A DNA stretch of 27,482 nt from assembly GCA_021845645.1 (NCBI GenBank), contig JAJZVM010000047.1, positions 1 to 27,482 on the forward strand. Direction: 5' to 3'. Below, in pieces: positions 7,343 to 15,298 of this stretch (positions are counted from its first letter, which is position 1; the number at the start of each line of letters is the position of its first letter). Source of the DNA: Bacillota bacterium (GTDB taxonomy: Bacteria; Bacillota_E; JAJZYS01; JAJYTV01). Under the pieces are notes generated by a model, which saw only the letters and a program-made list of their open reading frames with translations, ran no database searches and was not told the origin of the DNA. The position numbers were made by a program, and so were the translations under genes.

Positions 7343-8227
7343 TTAGCGGGCGGACGCCTCGTAGAACTCCTGCACGGCCTGCTTGAAGGCGGCAGGGTCT
7401 TCCCAGAACGGGTAGTGTCCGGTGGACAGCTCAGCCACCTGGACCCAGGGCAGGGCCCGCAGCAGCCGACGCCGCTGCGCCACGATCTTCTGGGTCCAGG
7501 CGGGGCCTCTTGGATGGAGCGCGAGCAGTTCGAGCGTGGGAACTGTCAGCGCGGCAAGCGCCGGACGCTGCCTCAGGCCAGCCGCGACGAGTCCAAGGCG
7601 CTGCACGGCCCGTCCGTCGAGGTTCCACGCCTCCCCGGGCCCAGGTCTGTCCAGAGCGGCGATCTGCAATTCCTCGGACTGCGGCAGCGCGAAGCGCCGC
7701 CCGAGTTCGGTCGGATCTTCGGGCGGTTCGGGCGGCGCCGGCCGGCCAGGCCTGCCCGCGATGAGGACGCCGCCCGTCCAGGCGTCGAGGCGCGCTAGGG
7801 CCGGCACGAGGTAGGCGATCGCGCCCAGCTCCTGCGGCACCGCGAGCGGGCCCACACCGCTGTCGATCAGCATCAGGGAGCGCAACGGGACTGTGGCCGC
7901 CGCGGCGGCGGCCAGTGCCAGAAAGCCGCCGAGTGAGTGGCCTGCGAGGTGCACGGGGCCATGGACGACGTCGCTGCAGAATCGGTCGAGCCAGGTGGCG
8001 ATGCTCCGCTGGTCCGCCTTTGCCAATGGCAAGCTGCCGCCGGTGCCGGGCAGGTCGAGACAATGCCAGGCGAACTGCGGCAGGGCCCTGGCCACGGCGA
8101 GCCCCTCGGCGCCGGTCCAGCCGGCGCCTGGCAGGAACAGCGCCGGGGGGCCGTTCGGGCTGCCGGCGCGGCGAAAGCGGATGCCGCGGCGTGTCTCAAC
8201 TTGTGCTCCGTCGACCAACCGCCACAC
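7343..8227 (-). CDS. Alpha/beta hydrolase, substrate unknown
   Basis: This is a compact alpha/beta hydrolase-fold protein. It has the oxyanion region LFLPGAGWTGAEG, the nucleophile elbow GHSLGG (Ser98 counted from the chosen start), and a late His in LSTGHYPFWEDP. The acidic member of the triad is not obvious. No signal peptide is seen, so a cytoplasmic esterase, thioesterase or related enzyme is likely. GTG at 8227 follows GGAGG (8235-8231), but only 3 bases separate them. TTG at 8218 (12 bases away) and a longer frame from GTG at 8323 are alternatives. It stands alone, 120 bases downstream of the SLH-like gene on the same strand. Confidence 0.8.
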   Translation of the reverse strand: MWRLVDGAQVETRRGIRFRRAGSPNGPPALFLPGAGWTGAEGLAVARALPQFAWHCLDLPGTGGSLPLAKADQRSIATWLDRFCSDVVHGPVHLAGHSLGGFLALAAAAAATVPLRSLMLIDSGVGPLAVPQELGAIAYLVPALARLDAWTGGVLIAGRPGRPAPPEPPEDPTELGRRFALPQSEELQIAALDRPGPGEAWNLDGRAVQRLGLVAAGLRQRPALAALTVPTLELLALHPRGPAWTQKIVAQRRRLLRALPWVQVAELSTGHYPFWEDPAAFKQAVQEFYEASAR

Positions 8228-8347
8228 CGTCCTCCGGCCCGGCCATGGGCAATAGGCGCCAGCCTGCGCGGGGCGTCCGGCTTTCCTTCCTTGCGCATGC
8301 CGCGCCTTCCTGCACTTGGACACCGTCCGGGCACCCGCACGCGTTCG

Positions 8348-9514
8348 TCAACGGCGACGGCGCGCCGATCGAGACGGGATCCGGAGGGCCGGCGCGCCGC
8401 CGCGGAAGCTGGTGGTCGTGCGGAATGCGGCGGGTGCGGGCGCCGTGATCGTCGGGTAGGTGGTGGCCACGCCGAGCGCCATCACGCTCCAGCCCGGGTA
8501 GGCCCCGACGCCGCTCTGCACGATGCCGGGCAGGGTCGGGGCAGCGGCGGTCAGGGCCACCTCGCCCTTGAGGTTGTTCAGTCCCGCGACGCCCAGTGAG
8601 CTGACGACGACCTCGCCGAAGTCGAGCCGGAAATAGGGCGACGTGGGCCAGCCCAGCCACGCGTTCTGGCTGGCGGTGAAGGGGACCTCCGTCACCGGGT
8701 TGACCGTCTCGAGGATCAGCGCGGCGTCGGCGCTGTAGCGGTCCCGCCCGAGTCTCTTCACGGCCCAGACCCCGCCGCCGACGACGCGCCAGCCGACATC
8801 AGGGGCCAGGGCTGCAAAGGCGGCGAAGTTGCGCTCCAGACGACGGTAGCTGCGGTTCATCTCCGTCCACGCACGGTGGTCCACGTGATCGGCGACGGCC
8901 GCGAGAGGCCGCCCGCTGACGGCAGCCGCGAGCACGTCCATGATCGCGCCGGCGCGTGCTGCTCCGTCGCCAGACGCCGCTAGCCACTGCCAGCCGCCGG
9001 AACCCGAGGCGGCCGCCAGCGATGCGGCCTGGGAGGCGAGTCTGCGGCCCTGCAGGAGGTCGACCGGGCGCTGCGGCGCCGCGAGGAACGAGCCTGGCAG
9101 CAGCCCCAGCTGGACAGCGACCTGCAGGTAGCCCTCCTGGGCGGCCCACGCCGCGGCCACGGGGCTGTAGGCCCTGATGGCCATCGTCGCGGCAGAGAGC
9201 GCGCTGACGGGACGGTCCGGCGCAAAGAGTCCGGGTGCCACCCCCTGCGCGAGCCCGTCCGCCGCCGCCGTGATGATGGCGCGGTAGTCGGGGTCGCTGC
9301 GAGGGACGTCGCCGAACATGAACGGCGGGTCGCGCAAGAGGGGCACGTGGAGGGCTGAGAGCAGCTGGCTGACGAACGCTCCCCGCGTCATCGGCGGCAA
9401 GGGCACGTTGCCTTGCGGCGTGCCGGCGTGCGCCGGCAGCGCCAGAGCAAGCGGAAGAAGCACGATGGCCAGCGCGGCCGTGCCGCGCCCGATCAGGCGG
9501 CGCAAATGCCTCAT
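8348..9514 (-). CDS. Secreted protein with an SLH-like N-terminal region
   Basis: The 388-residue product starts with a clear Sec signal peptide (LRRLIGRGTAALAIVLLPLALALPAHA, cut after about residue 30). Residues 41-116 look like one or two S-layer-homology repeats: MTRGAFVSQLLSALHV, FGDVPRSDPDYRAIITAAADGLAQGVAPGLFAPDRPVSALSAATMAIRAY. SLH repeats bind cell-wall polymers, so wall attachment is plausible. The rest, including the stretch around WRVVGGGVWAVKRLGRDRY, matches nothing I recognise. ATG at 9514 is the start, with only a weak ribosome site. It is divergent from the small membrane protein and ubiB genes. Confidence 0.72.
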   Translation of the reverse strand: MRHLRRLIGRGTAALAIVLLPLALALPAHAGTPQGNVPLPPMTRGAFVSQLLSALHVPLLRDPPFMFGDVPRSDPDYRAIITAAADGLAQGVAPGLFAPDRPVSALSAATMAIRAYSPVAAAWAAQEGYLQVAVQLGLLPGSFLAAPQRPVDLLQGRRLASQAASLAAASGSGGWQWLAASGDGAARAGAIMDVLAAAVSGRPLAAVADHVDHRAWTEMNRSYRRLERNFAAFAALAPDVGWRVVGGGVWAVKRLGRDRYSADAALILETVNPVTEVPFTASQNAWLGWPTSPYFRLDFGEVVVSSLGVAGLNNLKGEVALTAAAPTLPGIVQSGVGAYPGWSVMALGVATTYPTITAPAPAAFRTTTSFRGGAPALRIPSRSARRRR

Positions 9515-9532
9515 TGCCTGAGATTAGCACGA

Positions 9533-9569
9533 CGGCCCGGGGGTGCGCGAGCGCGCCCGCCTCGGGCCG
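9533..9569. repeat. Strong GC hairpin in a divergent intergenic region
   Basis: CGGCCCG (9533-9539) and CGGGCCG (9563-9569) form a 7-bp stem. Inside it GGG/CCC and GCGC/GCGC pair around a GA turn. It lies 19 bases upstream of the SLH-like gene start and ahead of the plus-strand genes. It could be a leader structure or a regulator site; no role is assigned. Confidence 0.45.
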
Positions 9570-9576
9570 CTGCGAC

Positions 9577-9604
9577 TTGCAGTGCCTGCTGACGGTGGTA
9601 GTCT
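9577..9604 (+). promoter_or_regulatory. Possible promoter of the small protein and ubiB genes
   Basis: TTGCAG (9577-9582) and TAGTCT (9599-9604) are 16 bases apart, each with 3/6 consensus matches. The position is sensible, 37 bases before the ATG at 9641, but the match is weak. Confidence 0.3.
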
Positions 9605-9640
9605 CTAGAGCAGGGGGCTGTCCCTGGGGAGGGTACTGCG

Positions 9641-9835
9641 ATGCTGCTGCGCTGGTTGTTGAAGCTCATAGGTCTCGGCTTCCTGCTCGGGGCCGGCACG
9701 CACTGCGACATGGACCGCGAGGAGGCCAAGGAGAAGGCCAAGGCATACCGCCGCCGTGCCGCGACGCGTCTCCACCGCCTTGCGGATCGGATCGCCGAGG
9801 CGGGCGAGGAGAGCGAGCGAGAGCCTGGTGCGTAG
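9641..9835 (+). CDS. Small single-pass membrane protein, unknown function
   Basis: The 64-residue product has one N-terminal hydrophobic helix (LLRWLLKLIGLGFLLGAG) and a highly charged, helical C-terminal tail (DREEAKEKAKAYRRRAATRLHRLADRIAEAGEESERE). GGGGAGGG sits 8 bases before the ATG, which supports real translation. The downstream ubiB-like gene starts 11 bases after its stop and has a poor ribosome site of its own, so coupled translation is likely and a joint membrane function is possible. I recognise no family. Confidence 0.6.
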   Translation: MLLRWLLKLIGLGFLLGAGTHCDMDREEAKEKAKAYRRRAATRLHRLADRIAEAGEESEREPGA

Positions 9836-9846
9836 GCTGGTCGTCT

Positions 9847-11463
9847 GTGGATAGCCGACTGAGCCGTACGGCCGCCGTCCTGCGCCTTGCGCTGGGAGCG
9901 GCCGTGCGGGCGCTTTGGCTCACCCGCGTGCGCTACCGCTGGCTGGATCCCGAGCAGCGGATCCATGCGGAGCGCGACCTCTGGGCCGTGGAAGGGCGGC
10001 GCCTGCGCGAGGCGGCCGCGCGGCAGGGCGGCATGCTGATCAAGCTGGGCCAGTTCCTGTCGACGCGCGCCGATGTCCTGCCCGAGGAGTTCACGCGCGA
10101 GGTCGGGCAGCTGCAGGACGTCGTACCGCCGGTTGGCTGGCTGGAGATCGACCAGGTGCTGCGCTCGGCCTATGGCGCGCGCTACGTGCCGGACGTCTTC
10201 CAGACGGTCGAGCAGACCGCCGCGGCGGCCGCGTCGCTGGCGCAGGTCCACCACGCCCGGCTGTCCGACGGGCGCGCGGTGGCGGTGAAGGTGCTCCGGC
10301 CCGGCATCGAGCGCGCCGTGCGCATCGATCTCGACGCGGTCAGGATCGCCGTGTCCTGGATGGTGCGCCTGACGAGCTGGGGCAGGCGGTTCGACCTGCT
10401 CGCGATCTGGCGGGAACTGCGCGACACCACGGAACAGGAGCTCGACGTCTTCGGCGAGGCCGAACGCAGCCGCCGCTTTGCCGAGAACTTCAAGGACGAC
10501 CCGATGGTCGGGGCGCCGGAGGTCATGCACGACCTGACGCGACCCGGCGTGCTGGTCATGGAGCTCGTGCAGGGCATCAAGCCCGACCAGCTCGAAGCCC
10601 TCGACGCGGCGGGCATCGACCGCCAGAAGCTTGCGCGGCGGCTGATCGAGAGCTACATGAAGCAGTGGCTCGTGGACGGCTTCTTCCATGCGGACCCGCA
10701 TCCGGGCAACATCTTCGTCAAGCCCGGCGGCGCCATCGTCTACATCGATTTCGGCATGATGGGCGAGATGCGGCCAAAGGACCAGACGGCCCTGCGCGAG
10801 CTGGTGCAGGGGGTGATCGCCCATGACCTCGACCGGGCGACGCGGGGGCTCGTGGACCTCGGGTTCGTACGTCCGGGCGCAGATCTCGGCAAGCTGAGGC
10901 GCGCGTTCGGCTTCCTGCTGGACCGCATGCTGGGCACGACGTTCTTCCGGGCGAGCGGGCCGGAAGTGGAGGCGTTCGTCCGGGAGATCCGGGATTTCCT
11001 CTACGAGCAGCCATTTCAGATCCCGGCGCGCTACACCTTCCTGGGCCGTGCGCTGGGCATCCTCTCGGGCATCGTCGCACCGCTCGCGCCGGGGCAGAAC
11101 TTCGTGCGGCTGCTGATCGACGGCGCCCGCCGCTACGCCGCCACCGCCGCGGGGGGCACAGGCACGCGCGACGTGTTGCGCGGCGCCCTGCGCCTCGTGC
11201 AGGAGCCGCTCCAGCAGGCCCTGCGGCTGCTCGCGAAGCTGGATCGCGACGACTACCGCATCCCGATCGACTTCGAGCCCTTGCGGCGGGAGATGCGGGC
11301 TGGCCGGGCTGCGCTGCGCGCCCTCACCTGGGTCACCTTGGGCGGCTTTGCCGCGCTCACGGCGGCGCTCGTCGGCGTTGCCATGCCGACCCTGCGGGAT
11401 GTCCTTGTGGCGCTTAGCGTAGTCTTCTTCGTCGGGGCGATCATCGCGCAGCGCAGAAGCTGA
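9847..11463 (+). CDS. UbiB/AarF/ABC1-family atypical kinase-like protein
   Basis: The 538-residue protein has the UbiB-family set of motifs: KxGQ in MLIKLGQFLSTRADVLP, the Ala-rich loop AAAAASLAQVHHA replacing a normal glycine-rich loop, AVKVLRPGIE, the ExD region TEQELDVFGEAE, catalytic-loop HADPHPGNIFV and the metal motif YIDFGMMG. Two hydrophobic helices at the very end (about 490-535) should anchor it in the membrane. Family members are ATPases that support isoprenoid-quinone or lipid metabolism. No quinone genes are nearby, so its role here is open. The start is GTG at 9847, the only suitable codon close to the motif region; its ribosome site is weak. Confidence 0.9.
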   Translation: MDSRLSRTAAVLRLALGAAVRALWLTRVRYRWLDPEQRIHAERDLWAVEGRRLREAAARQGGMLIKLGQFLSTRADVLPEEFTREVGQLQDVVPPVGWLEIDQVLRSAYGARYVPDVFQTVEQTAAAAASLAQVHHARLSDGRAVAVKVLRPGIERAVRIDLDAVRIAVSWMVRLTSWGRRFDLLAIWRELRDTTEQELDVFGEAERSRRFAENFKDDPMVGAPEVMHDLTRPGVLVMELVQGIKPDQLEALDAAGIDRQKLARRLIESYMKQWLVDGFFHADPHPGNIFVKPGGAIVYIDFGMMGEMRPKDQTALRELVQGVIAHDLDRATRGLVDLGFVRPGADLGKLRRAFGFLLDRMLGTTFFRASGPEVEAFVREIRDFLYEQPFQIPARYTFLGRALGILSGIVAPLAPGQNFVRLLIDGARRYAATAAGGTGTRDVLRGALRLVQEPLQQALRLLAKLDRDDYRIPIDFEPLRREMRAGRAALRALTWVTLGGFAALTAALVGVAMPTLRDVLVALSVVFFVGAIIAQRRS

Positions 11464-11479
11464 CGGGGAGGTCGGTCGG

Positions 11480-12430
11480 GTGGCGGACCGCTCGCGGCGT
11501 CGCTGGTTCAAGGCTGCGCTGGCGGCCGTCCTGATCGCGGCCCTGGCGAGTGTCGGCTGGAGTTTCTACCTTGGATGGTCGCTGACGCACCTGCCGCGGG
11601 CGAAGATGCCGACGAATCCCCGCTACTGGGGCATGCCGTACCGGATCGTACGCTTCCCGAGCGTCATGGACCATCTCCGGATTCACGGCTGGTGGATCCC
11701 CGCAGCGCATGCCACCATGACCGTCGTGTTCTCTCACGGCTTCGGTTCGAACCGCGCCGACATCGGTGTCCCCGGCCTCCTGATGATGCGCGCGCTGCAC
11801 CTCTGGGGCGCGAACATCCTCACCTTCGACTACCGCGCGGAGGGCAGGAGTCCCGGCAGGCTGATCTCTGTCGGTGAGTTCGAGGTGCGGGACCTGCTCG
11901 GGGCGGCGGATGCCGCGCGCAGCCGCTTCGCGCCGGGGCTGCCGGTGGCGGTGGTCGGGTATTCCATGGGTGCGAGCGTCGCCCTGCTGGCCGGCGAGCG
12001 TGACCCCCAGATCGCGGCGGTCGTGGCGGACAGTCCCTTCGCCGCCCTGACGCCGTACCTCGAGCACAACCTGCCCGTCTGGACGGGTCTGCCGGCCGTG
12101 CCGTTCAACTGGCTGCTGCTCCATGTCGCGGCGCCCCTACTCGGCATCGCGCCCAACACCGTGGATCCGCTCGCAGGCGTCAAGTCCCTGGGCCATCGCC
12201 CGGTGCTGCTGATCGCCGGCAAGGCGGACAAGACGATCCCCTACCGCAATTCGGTCGAGCTCTACAGGACCCTCAAGCCGACGGACCCGCACGTGCGGCT
12301 CTGGCTCGTGCCAGGGGCGCACCACGTCGAGTCGTTCCAGCTCCGTCCGCTCACGTACCTTGCGTACTTGTACGCGACGCTGCACGAGGTGGACAAGGGC
12401 CTCATGCGGGTGCCGGCCTACGGCCTCTGA
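11480..12430 (+). CDS. Membrane-anchored alpha/beta hydrolase
   Basis: The 316-residue protein has an N-terminal transmembrane helix (about 11-34) and an alpha/beta hydrolase fold. Visible are VVFSHGFGSNRAD (oxyanion), the nucleophile elbow GYSMGAS (Ser162), the Asp in IAGKADKTIPY and the His in PGAHHVESF. This pattern fits the YfhR/BEM46-like group of serine hydrolases; the substrate is unknown. The start is GTG at 11480 with GGGGAGG 8 bases upstream. It follows the UbiB-like gene by 16 bases and is probably in the same operon, so it may act on lipids or envelope esters. Confidence 0.85.
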   Translation: MADRSRRRWFKAALAAVLIAALASVGWSFYLGWSLTHLPRAKMPTNPRYWGMPYRIVRFPSVMDHLRIHGWWIPAAHATMTVVFSHGFGSNRADIGVPGLLMMRALHLWGANILTFDYRAEGRSPGRLISVGEFEVRDLLGAADAARSRFAPGLPVAVVGYSMGASVALLAGERDPQIAAVVADSPFAALTPYLEHNLPVWTGLPAVPFNWLLLHVAAPLLGIAPNTVDPLAGVKSLGHRPVLLIAGKADKTIPYRNSVELYRTLKPTDPHVRLWLVPGAHHVESFQLRPLTYLAYLYATLHEVDKGLMRVPAYGL

Positions 12431-12442
12431 ACGCCGGGGATC

Positions 12443-13579
12443 CTAGAGGCGTGGCCCGCGCCCCGACGCGAACGGCGCGAGTGTCCACAGCCGGAGCCAG
12501 AGCGGGGCCGGCGATGCGAGGATCGCGACGCGATGCCCGCCCAAGGACGCGTACCCGACCTTCCCGCCGCGTGCGAGCAGCCGCGGAGAGACGAGGTGCA
12601 GCCTGAGGACGCCGCCTGAGGGCGTCGAGAGAGGGGCGGCGGTGCGCAGCCTCTGGACGAATCCGCCCGGCCAGGCGACACTGCCTGCCCTGCTGCCCGC
12701 GGGCAGGGTGTGCCCGCGGGACCATGCGAAGGCCCAGTCGAGCAGCCGGCGCGCGTCCCGAAAACGCCTGGCGTCGCTCGGCTCGCCCATGACGACGCCG
12801 ACCACGGTCCCCGCGCGGCGGGCGGCGAAGAGCAGGACATAGCCGGCCGGCACAGTCTCGCCCGTCTTCACGCCGATGGCGCCCGGGTAGCTGCCCAGCA
12901 GCCGATTGAGGCTCAGCACCGACTGCCCTTGCGATAGTTCGGCCGTGGCGGTGCTCACGATGCCGGCAAGGGTCGCGTTGTCGAGGGCAGCCCAGCCAAG
13001 GCGCACCTCCCCGAGCGGTGAGAGGCGGTCGAGCGGCGAGAGGCCGCTCGGGTCCGCGAGAGGCGGAAGGCCGAGCCGCAGCGTTGCCGCAATGGACTGC
13101 ATGCGCCGCAGGAGGCCCTGCTTGCCGCCGGGAGACGTCTCGGCGAGGAGGTCTGCAGCGTCGTCGGCACTTGGCAGCAGCATGGCGACGAGAAGATCGC
13201 CTACGGTCAGCGTCTCTCCGGCGACCAACGGCAGCTCGCCGTGCCCCAGGCTCTGGCCAGCACGGGCGGCCGCGGCTTCGCCCGCGGTGACGACGATGCG
13301 CTGCGCGAGCGGCAGACCCTCCCGCAGTACGGCGAGGGCCGTCAGGACCTTGATGGTCGACGCGGTGGGGCGGAGCGTCGTGACGCGCCGCCCAGCGATC
13401 AGGTGCCCGTCGTACGAGACGGCAAAGGCCGGTGCCACGACCCCCGGCAGGGGCGGCGGCACCGGCGTCTTGACCGTGACTGGACGGAGGCGGGGCAGGG
13501 GCGCCGGGACGACGGCGAGGGTGAAGCCGCCGCCGACCGCAAGCGCGAGCACCGTGGCGAGGAGGCGGCGTATCTTCAC
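12443..13579 (-). CDS. D-alanyl-D-alanine carboxypeptidase (DacA/PBP5 family)
   Basis: This 378-residue low-molecular-weight penicillin-binding protein trims the terminal D-Ala of peptidoglycan stem peptides outside the membrane. A signal peptide covers about residues 4-26. The active-site triad is STIK (Ser74, Lys77), SAD (137-139; most relatives have SxN here) and KTG (238-240). The region after KTG (VPAGYVLLFAARRAGTVVGVVMGE) is typical of the family. The start is GTG at 13579, overlapping the stop of the upstream LCP gene by 4 bases (GTGA), so the two are translationally coupled. The Asn-to-Asp change in SxN is unusual and may affect activity. Confidence 0.9.
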   Translation of the reverse strand: MKIRRLLATVLALAVGGGFTLAVVPAPLPRLRPVTVKTPVPPPLPGVVAPAFAVSYDGHLIAGRRVTTLRPTASTIKVLTALAVLREGLPLAQRIVVTAGEAAAARAGQSLGHGELPLVAGETLTVGDLLVAMLLPSADDAADLLAETSPGGKQGLLRRMQSIAATLRLGLPPLADPSGLSPLDRLSPLGEVRLGWAALDNATLAGIVSTATAELSQGQSVLSLNRLLGSYPGAIGVKTGETVPAGYVLLFAARRAGTVVGVVMGEPSDARRFRDARRLLDWAFAWSRGHTLPAGSRAGSVAWPGGFVQRLRTAAPLSTPSGGVLRLHLVSPRLLARGGKVGYASLGGHRVAILASPAPLWLRLWTLAPFASGRGPRL

Positions 13580-14811
13580 GGGGCGTATACGGTGACCTCG
13601 GAGACGGAGCCGGGGGTGACGAGCTCGTTGGCCGCGCCGAGTGCCCGCGCCACGGCGAAGCCCGCTGCCACCTGCCCGTTCGGGAAGACTACGGTGAGGC
13701 TGCTGCTGGGGCTCGTGGTGGAGGTCTGCGTCACAGGGAACCCTGCCTTCTGCAGCACCGCCGCCCAGGCGCTCGAACCTTCGACGGCCACCGGCACGTC
13801 CTTGGGCGACGGGAAGGTGGGCAGGCCCGTCCATGCACCCGTGCTGCCGTAGGGCTTCAGCACCTTGGTCACGTCCGCCGCATTCAGCACGTCGTAGTCG
13901 GCGCCCTCGATCTGGTTCTCCGCGTTGATGCCGGGCAGCGGCATCGCGCTGAGCTGCATCGAGTCCGCGATCGAGCCGAGCGTCACGTGCTGCACGTGGC
14001 TGTGGGCGAGGGTCAGGCCGAGCGAGAGGAGCTGGCTGTTCGAGAGATTCGTCGCGACGTCCTTGCGCCACGTGGCGACCAGGGCCGGCAGGTGCAGGGC
14101 CGCGTCGACGGGGTTGTGCAGCAGCTTGTCCTTCAGGGCGAACAGGACCTGCGCCTCGGCGTCCATGCGCTGGAAGTCGGTCGTGCGGAAGCTGTTCGCG
14201 GTGTTCTGGCGGACGCGGATGTAGGCCAGGACCCATGGGCCCGAGAGGCAGTGCACACCGGGCTGGAAGTCCGCTCCGCTATGCAGGGGGTCGTAGATCG
14301 TGGCGGGAATGTCGATGTTGACGCAGCCCACGGCGTCGACGGCATCGATGAAGCCCTGAAAGTCCGTCGCGATGTAGGCCTTGACCGGCATGCCGGTGAA
14401 GTGGCTCACGACCTGCATCGCGAGCTCCGGACCCTGCGCCGGCCCCTCCTGCAGGCCGAGGAACAGCGTCTCCTTGATCTTCGGCACGGAGTCGCGCCAC
14501 TGCGGCAGGGCGATCAGGAGGTCGCGCGGGATCGAGATCATCGTCACCTTGTGCCTCTGGGGGTCGATGTGCACCAGCATCAGGATGTCCGCCTGACCGC
14601 CGGACGTGCCGAGCGAGAGCGGCCCGGTCGCCTGCCGCGCGTTGTTGCCGATCAGCAGGATGTTGTACGGCACGTTCGTGGAGACCGCGGCGACGTGCCC
14701 GCCGGGGCTCGACGAGGAGGTGAACCAGCTCCTCAGGTACGCCCCTGCACCGATCAGCACGAGGACAATCACCACGAGCCATATGAACCGGGGCCGCAAA
14801 CGCTTCTTCAA
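13576..14811 (-). CDS. LytR-CpsA-Psr (LCP) family protein with LytR C-terminal domain
   Basis: LCP proteins transfer lipid-linked polymers such as teichoic acid onto peptidoglycan at the outer membrane face. This 411-residue protein has an N-terminal transmembrane helix (10-28). The LCP domain shows NILLIGNNARQ, ADILMLVHIDPQRHKVTMISIPRD and GCVNIDIP...GVHCLSGPWVLAYIRVR, and a LytR_C-like domain with SLTVVFPNG lies near the end. Two usual motifs are degraded: GxDxR reads GNNAR, and the GDFGRxxRQQ segment reads TDFQRMDAEAQ, losing its second Arg. The start is TTG at 14811, because AGGAGG lies 7 bases upstream. It is in an operon with the carboxypeptidase. Confidence 0.88.
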   Translation of the reverse strand: MKKRLRPRFIWLVVIVLVLIGAGAYLRSWFTSSSSPGGHVAAVSTNVPYNILLIGNNARQATGPLSLGTSGGQADILMLVHIDPQRHKVTMISIPRDLLIALPQWRDSVPKIKETLFLGLQEGPAQGPELAMQVVSHFTGMPVKAYIATDFQGFIDAVDAVGCVNIDIPATIYDPLHSGADFQPGVHCLSGPWVLAYIRVRQNTANSFRTTDFQRMDAEAQVLFALKDKLLHNPVDAALHLPALVATWRKDVATNLSNSQLLSLGLTLAHSHVQHVTLGSIADSMQLSAMPLPGINAENQIEGADYDVLNAADVTKVLKPYGSTGAWTGLPTFPSPKDVPVAVEGSSAWAAVLQKAGFPVTQTSTTSPSSSLTVVFPNGQVAAGFAVARALGAANELVTPGSVSEVTVYAP

Positions 14812-14834
14812 ACCTTTACCTCCTGCGTTGAGGC

Positions 14835-14863
14835 TCGACGGCCTACGGGTGAACGCTTAGAAT
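14835..14863 (+). promoter_or_regulatory. Sigma-A-like promoter of the small gene at 14894
   Basis: TCGACG (14835-14840, 4/6) and TAGAAT (14858-14863, 5/6) are separated by 17 bases. Transcription would start about 20 bases before the GGGGGAG ribosome site. Confidence 0.55.
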
Positions 14864-14893
14864 TTCTCTCAGTTTCCCGGGGGAGCTATCACC

Positions 14894-15298
14894 ATGTTCA
14901 CTCTGCGCCTGCCCGACACCGGACCCGATGACCAGGAACTCGCCTGCAACGCCGTGGCCAACACCCTCGCCTGCTCGCTCGACGAGGCCCTGCTGAGCCG
15001 CGTAGGAGAGTTCCACTGGGACGCAGCCACCGCTGAAGGTTCGGCCCCGCCTCTGCAGGCGATGCCGTCGAACCGGTATGACCGTGCCGCCCTGCACCTC
15101 TGGCACGAGGTCTTCGGAGCGCGCATCATCAAGATGCCGCGCGGCGAGGCGCAGACCTTGCTCGATCTTCTGGACGACTGCTACAAGGTCGCGAGCCGCC
15201 TGCACGGCGGCAAGCTGTGGCCGATGATGCAGGCGAGCATCTGGCGCGGCCTGCGCGATGAATTGCAGCATGACCTCCAGGCGGCCGCCAACTCCTAG
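14894..15298 (+). CDS. Conserved-looking small cytoplasmic protein, unknown function
   Basis: The 134-residue product has no signal peptide or membrane segment. It is rich in charged and aromatic residues ([64 protein letters not shown]), predicting a mostly helical soluble fold. A good ribosome site (GGGGGAG, 8 bases before ATG) and a promoter support it as real. It is divergent from the LCP gene and converges on the chemotaxis receptor; the two stop codons share one CTAG (15295-15298). I do not recognise the family. Confidence 0.75.
   Translation: MFTLRLPDTGPDDQELACNAVANTLACSLDEALLSRVGEFHWDAATAEGSAPPLQAMPSNRYDRAALHLWHEVFGARIIKMPRGEAQTLLDLLDDCYKVASRLHGGKLWPMMQASIWRGLRDELQHDLQAAANS

Noticed and set aside
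9511..11511. 666-codon open frame on the minus strand opposite the UbiB-like gene
   Set aside because: Same reasoning: the plus strand has all UbiB motifs in order, and the mirror frame has none.
15295..15298. Shared CTAG providing both stop codons of two convergent genes
   Set aside because: Real but expected by chance when convergent genes abut; it has no evident functional meaning.
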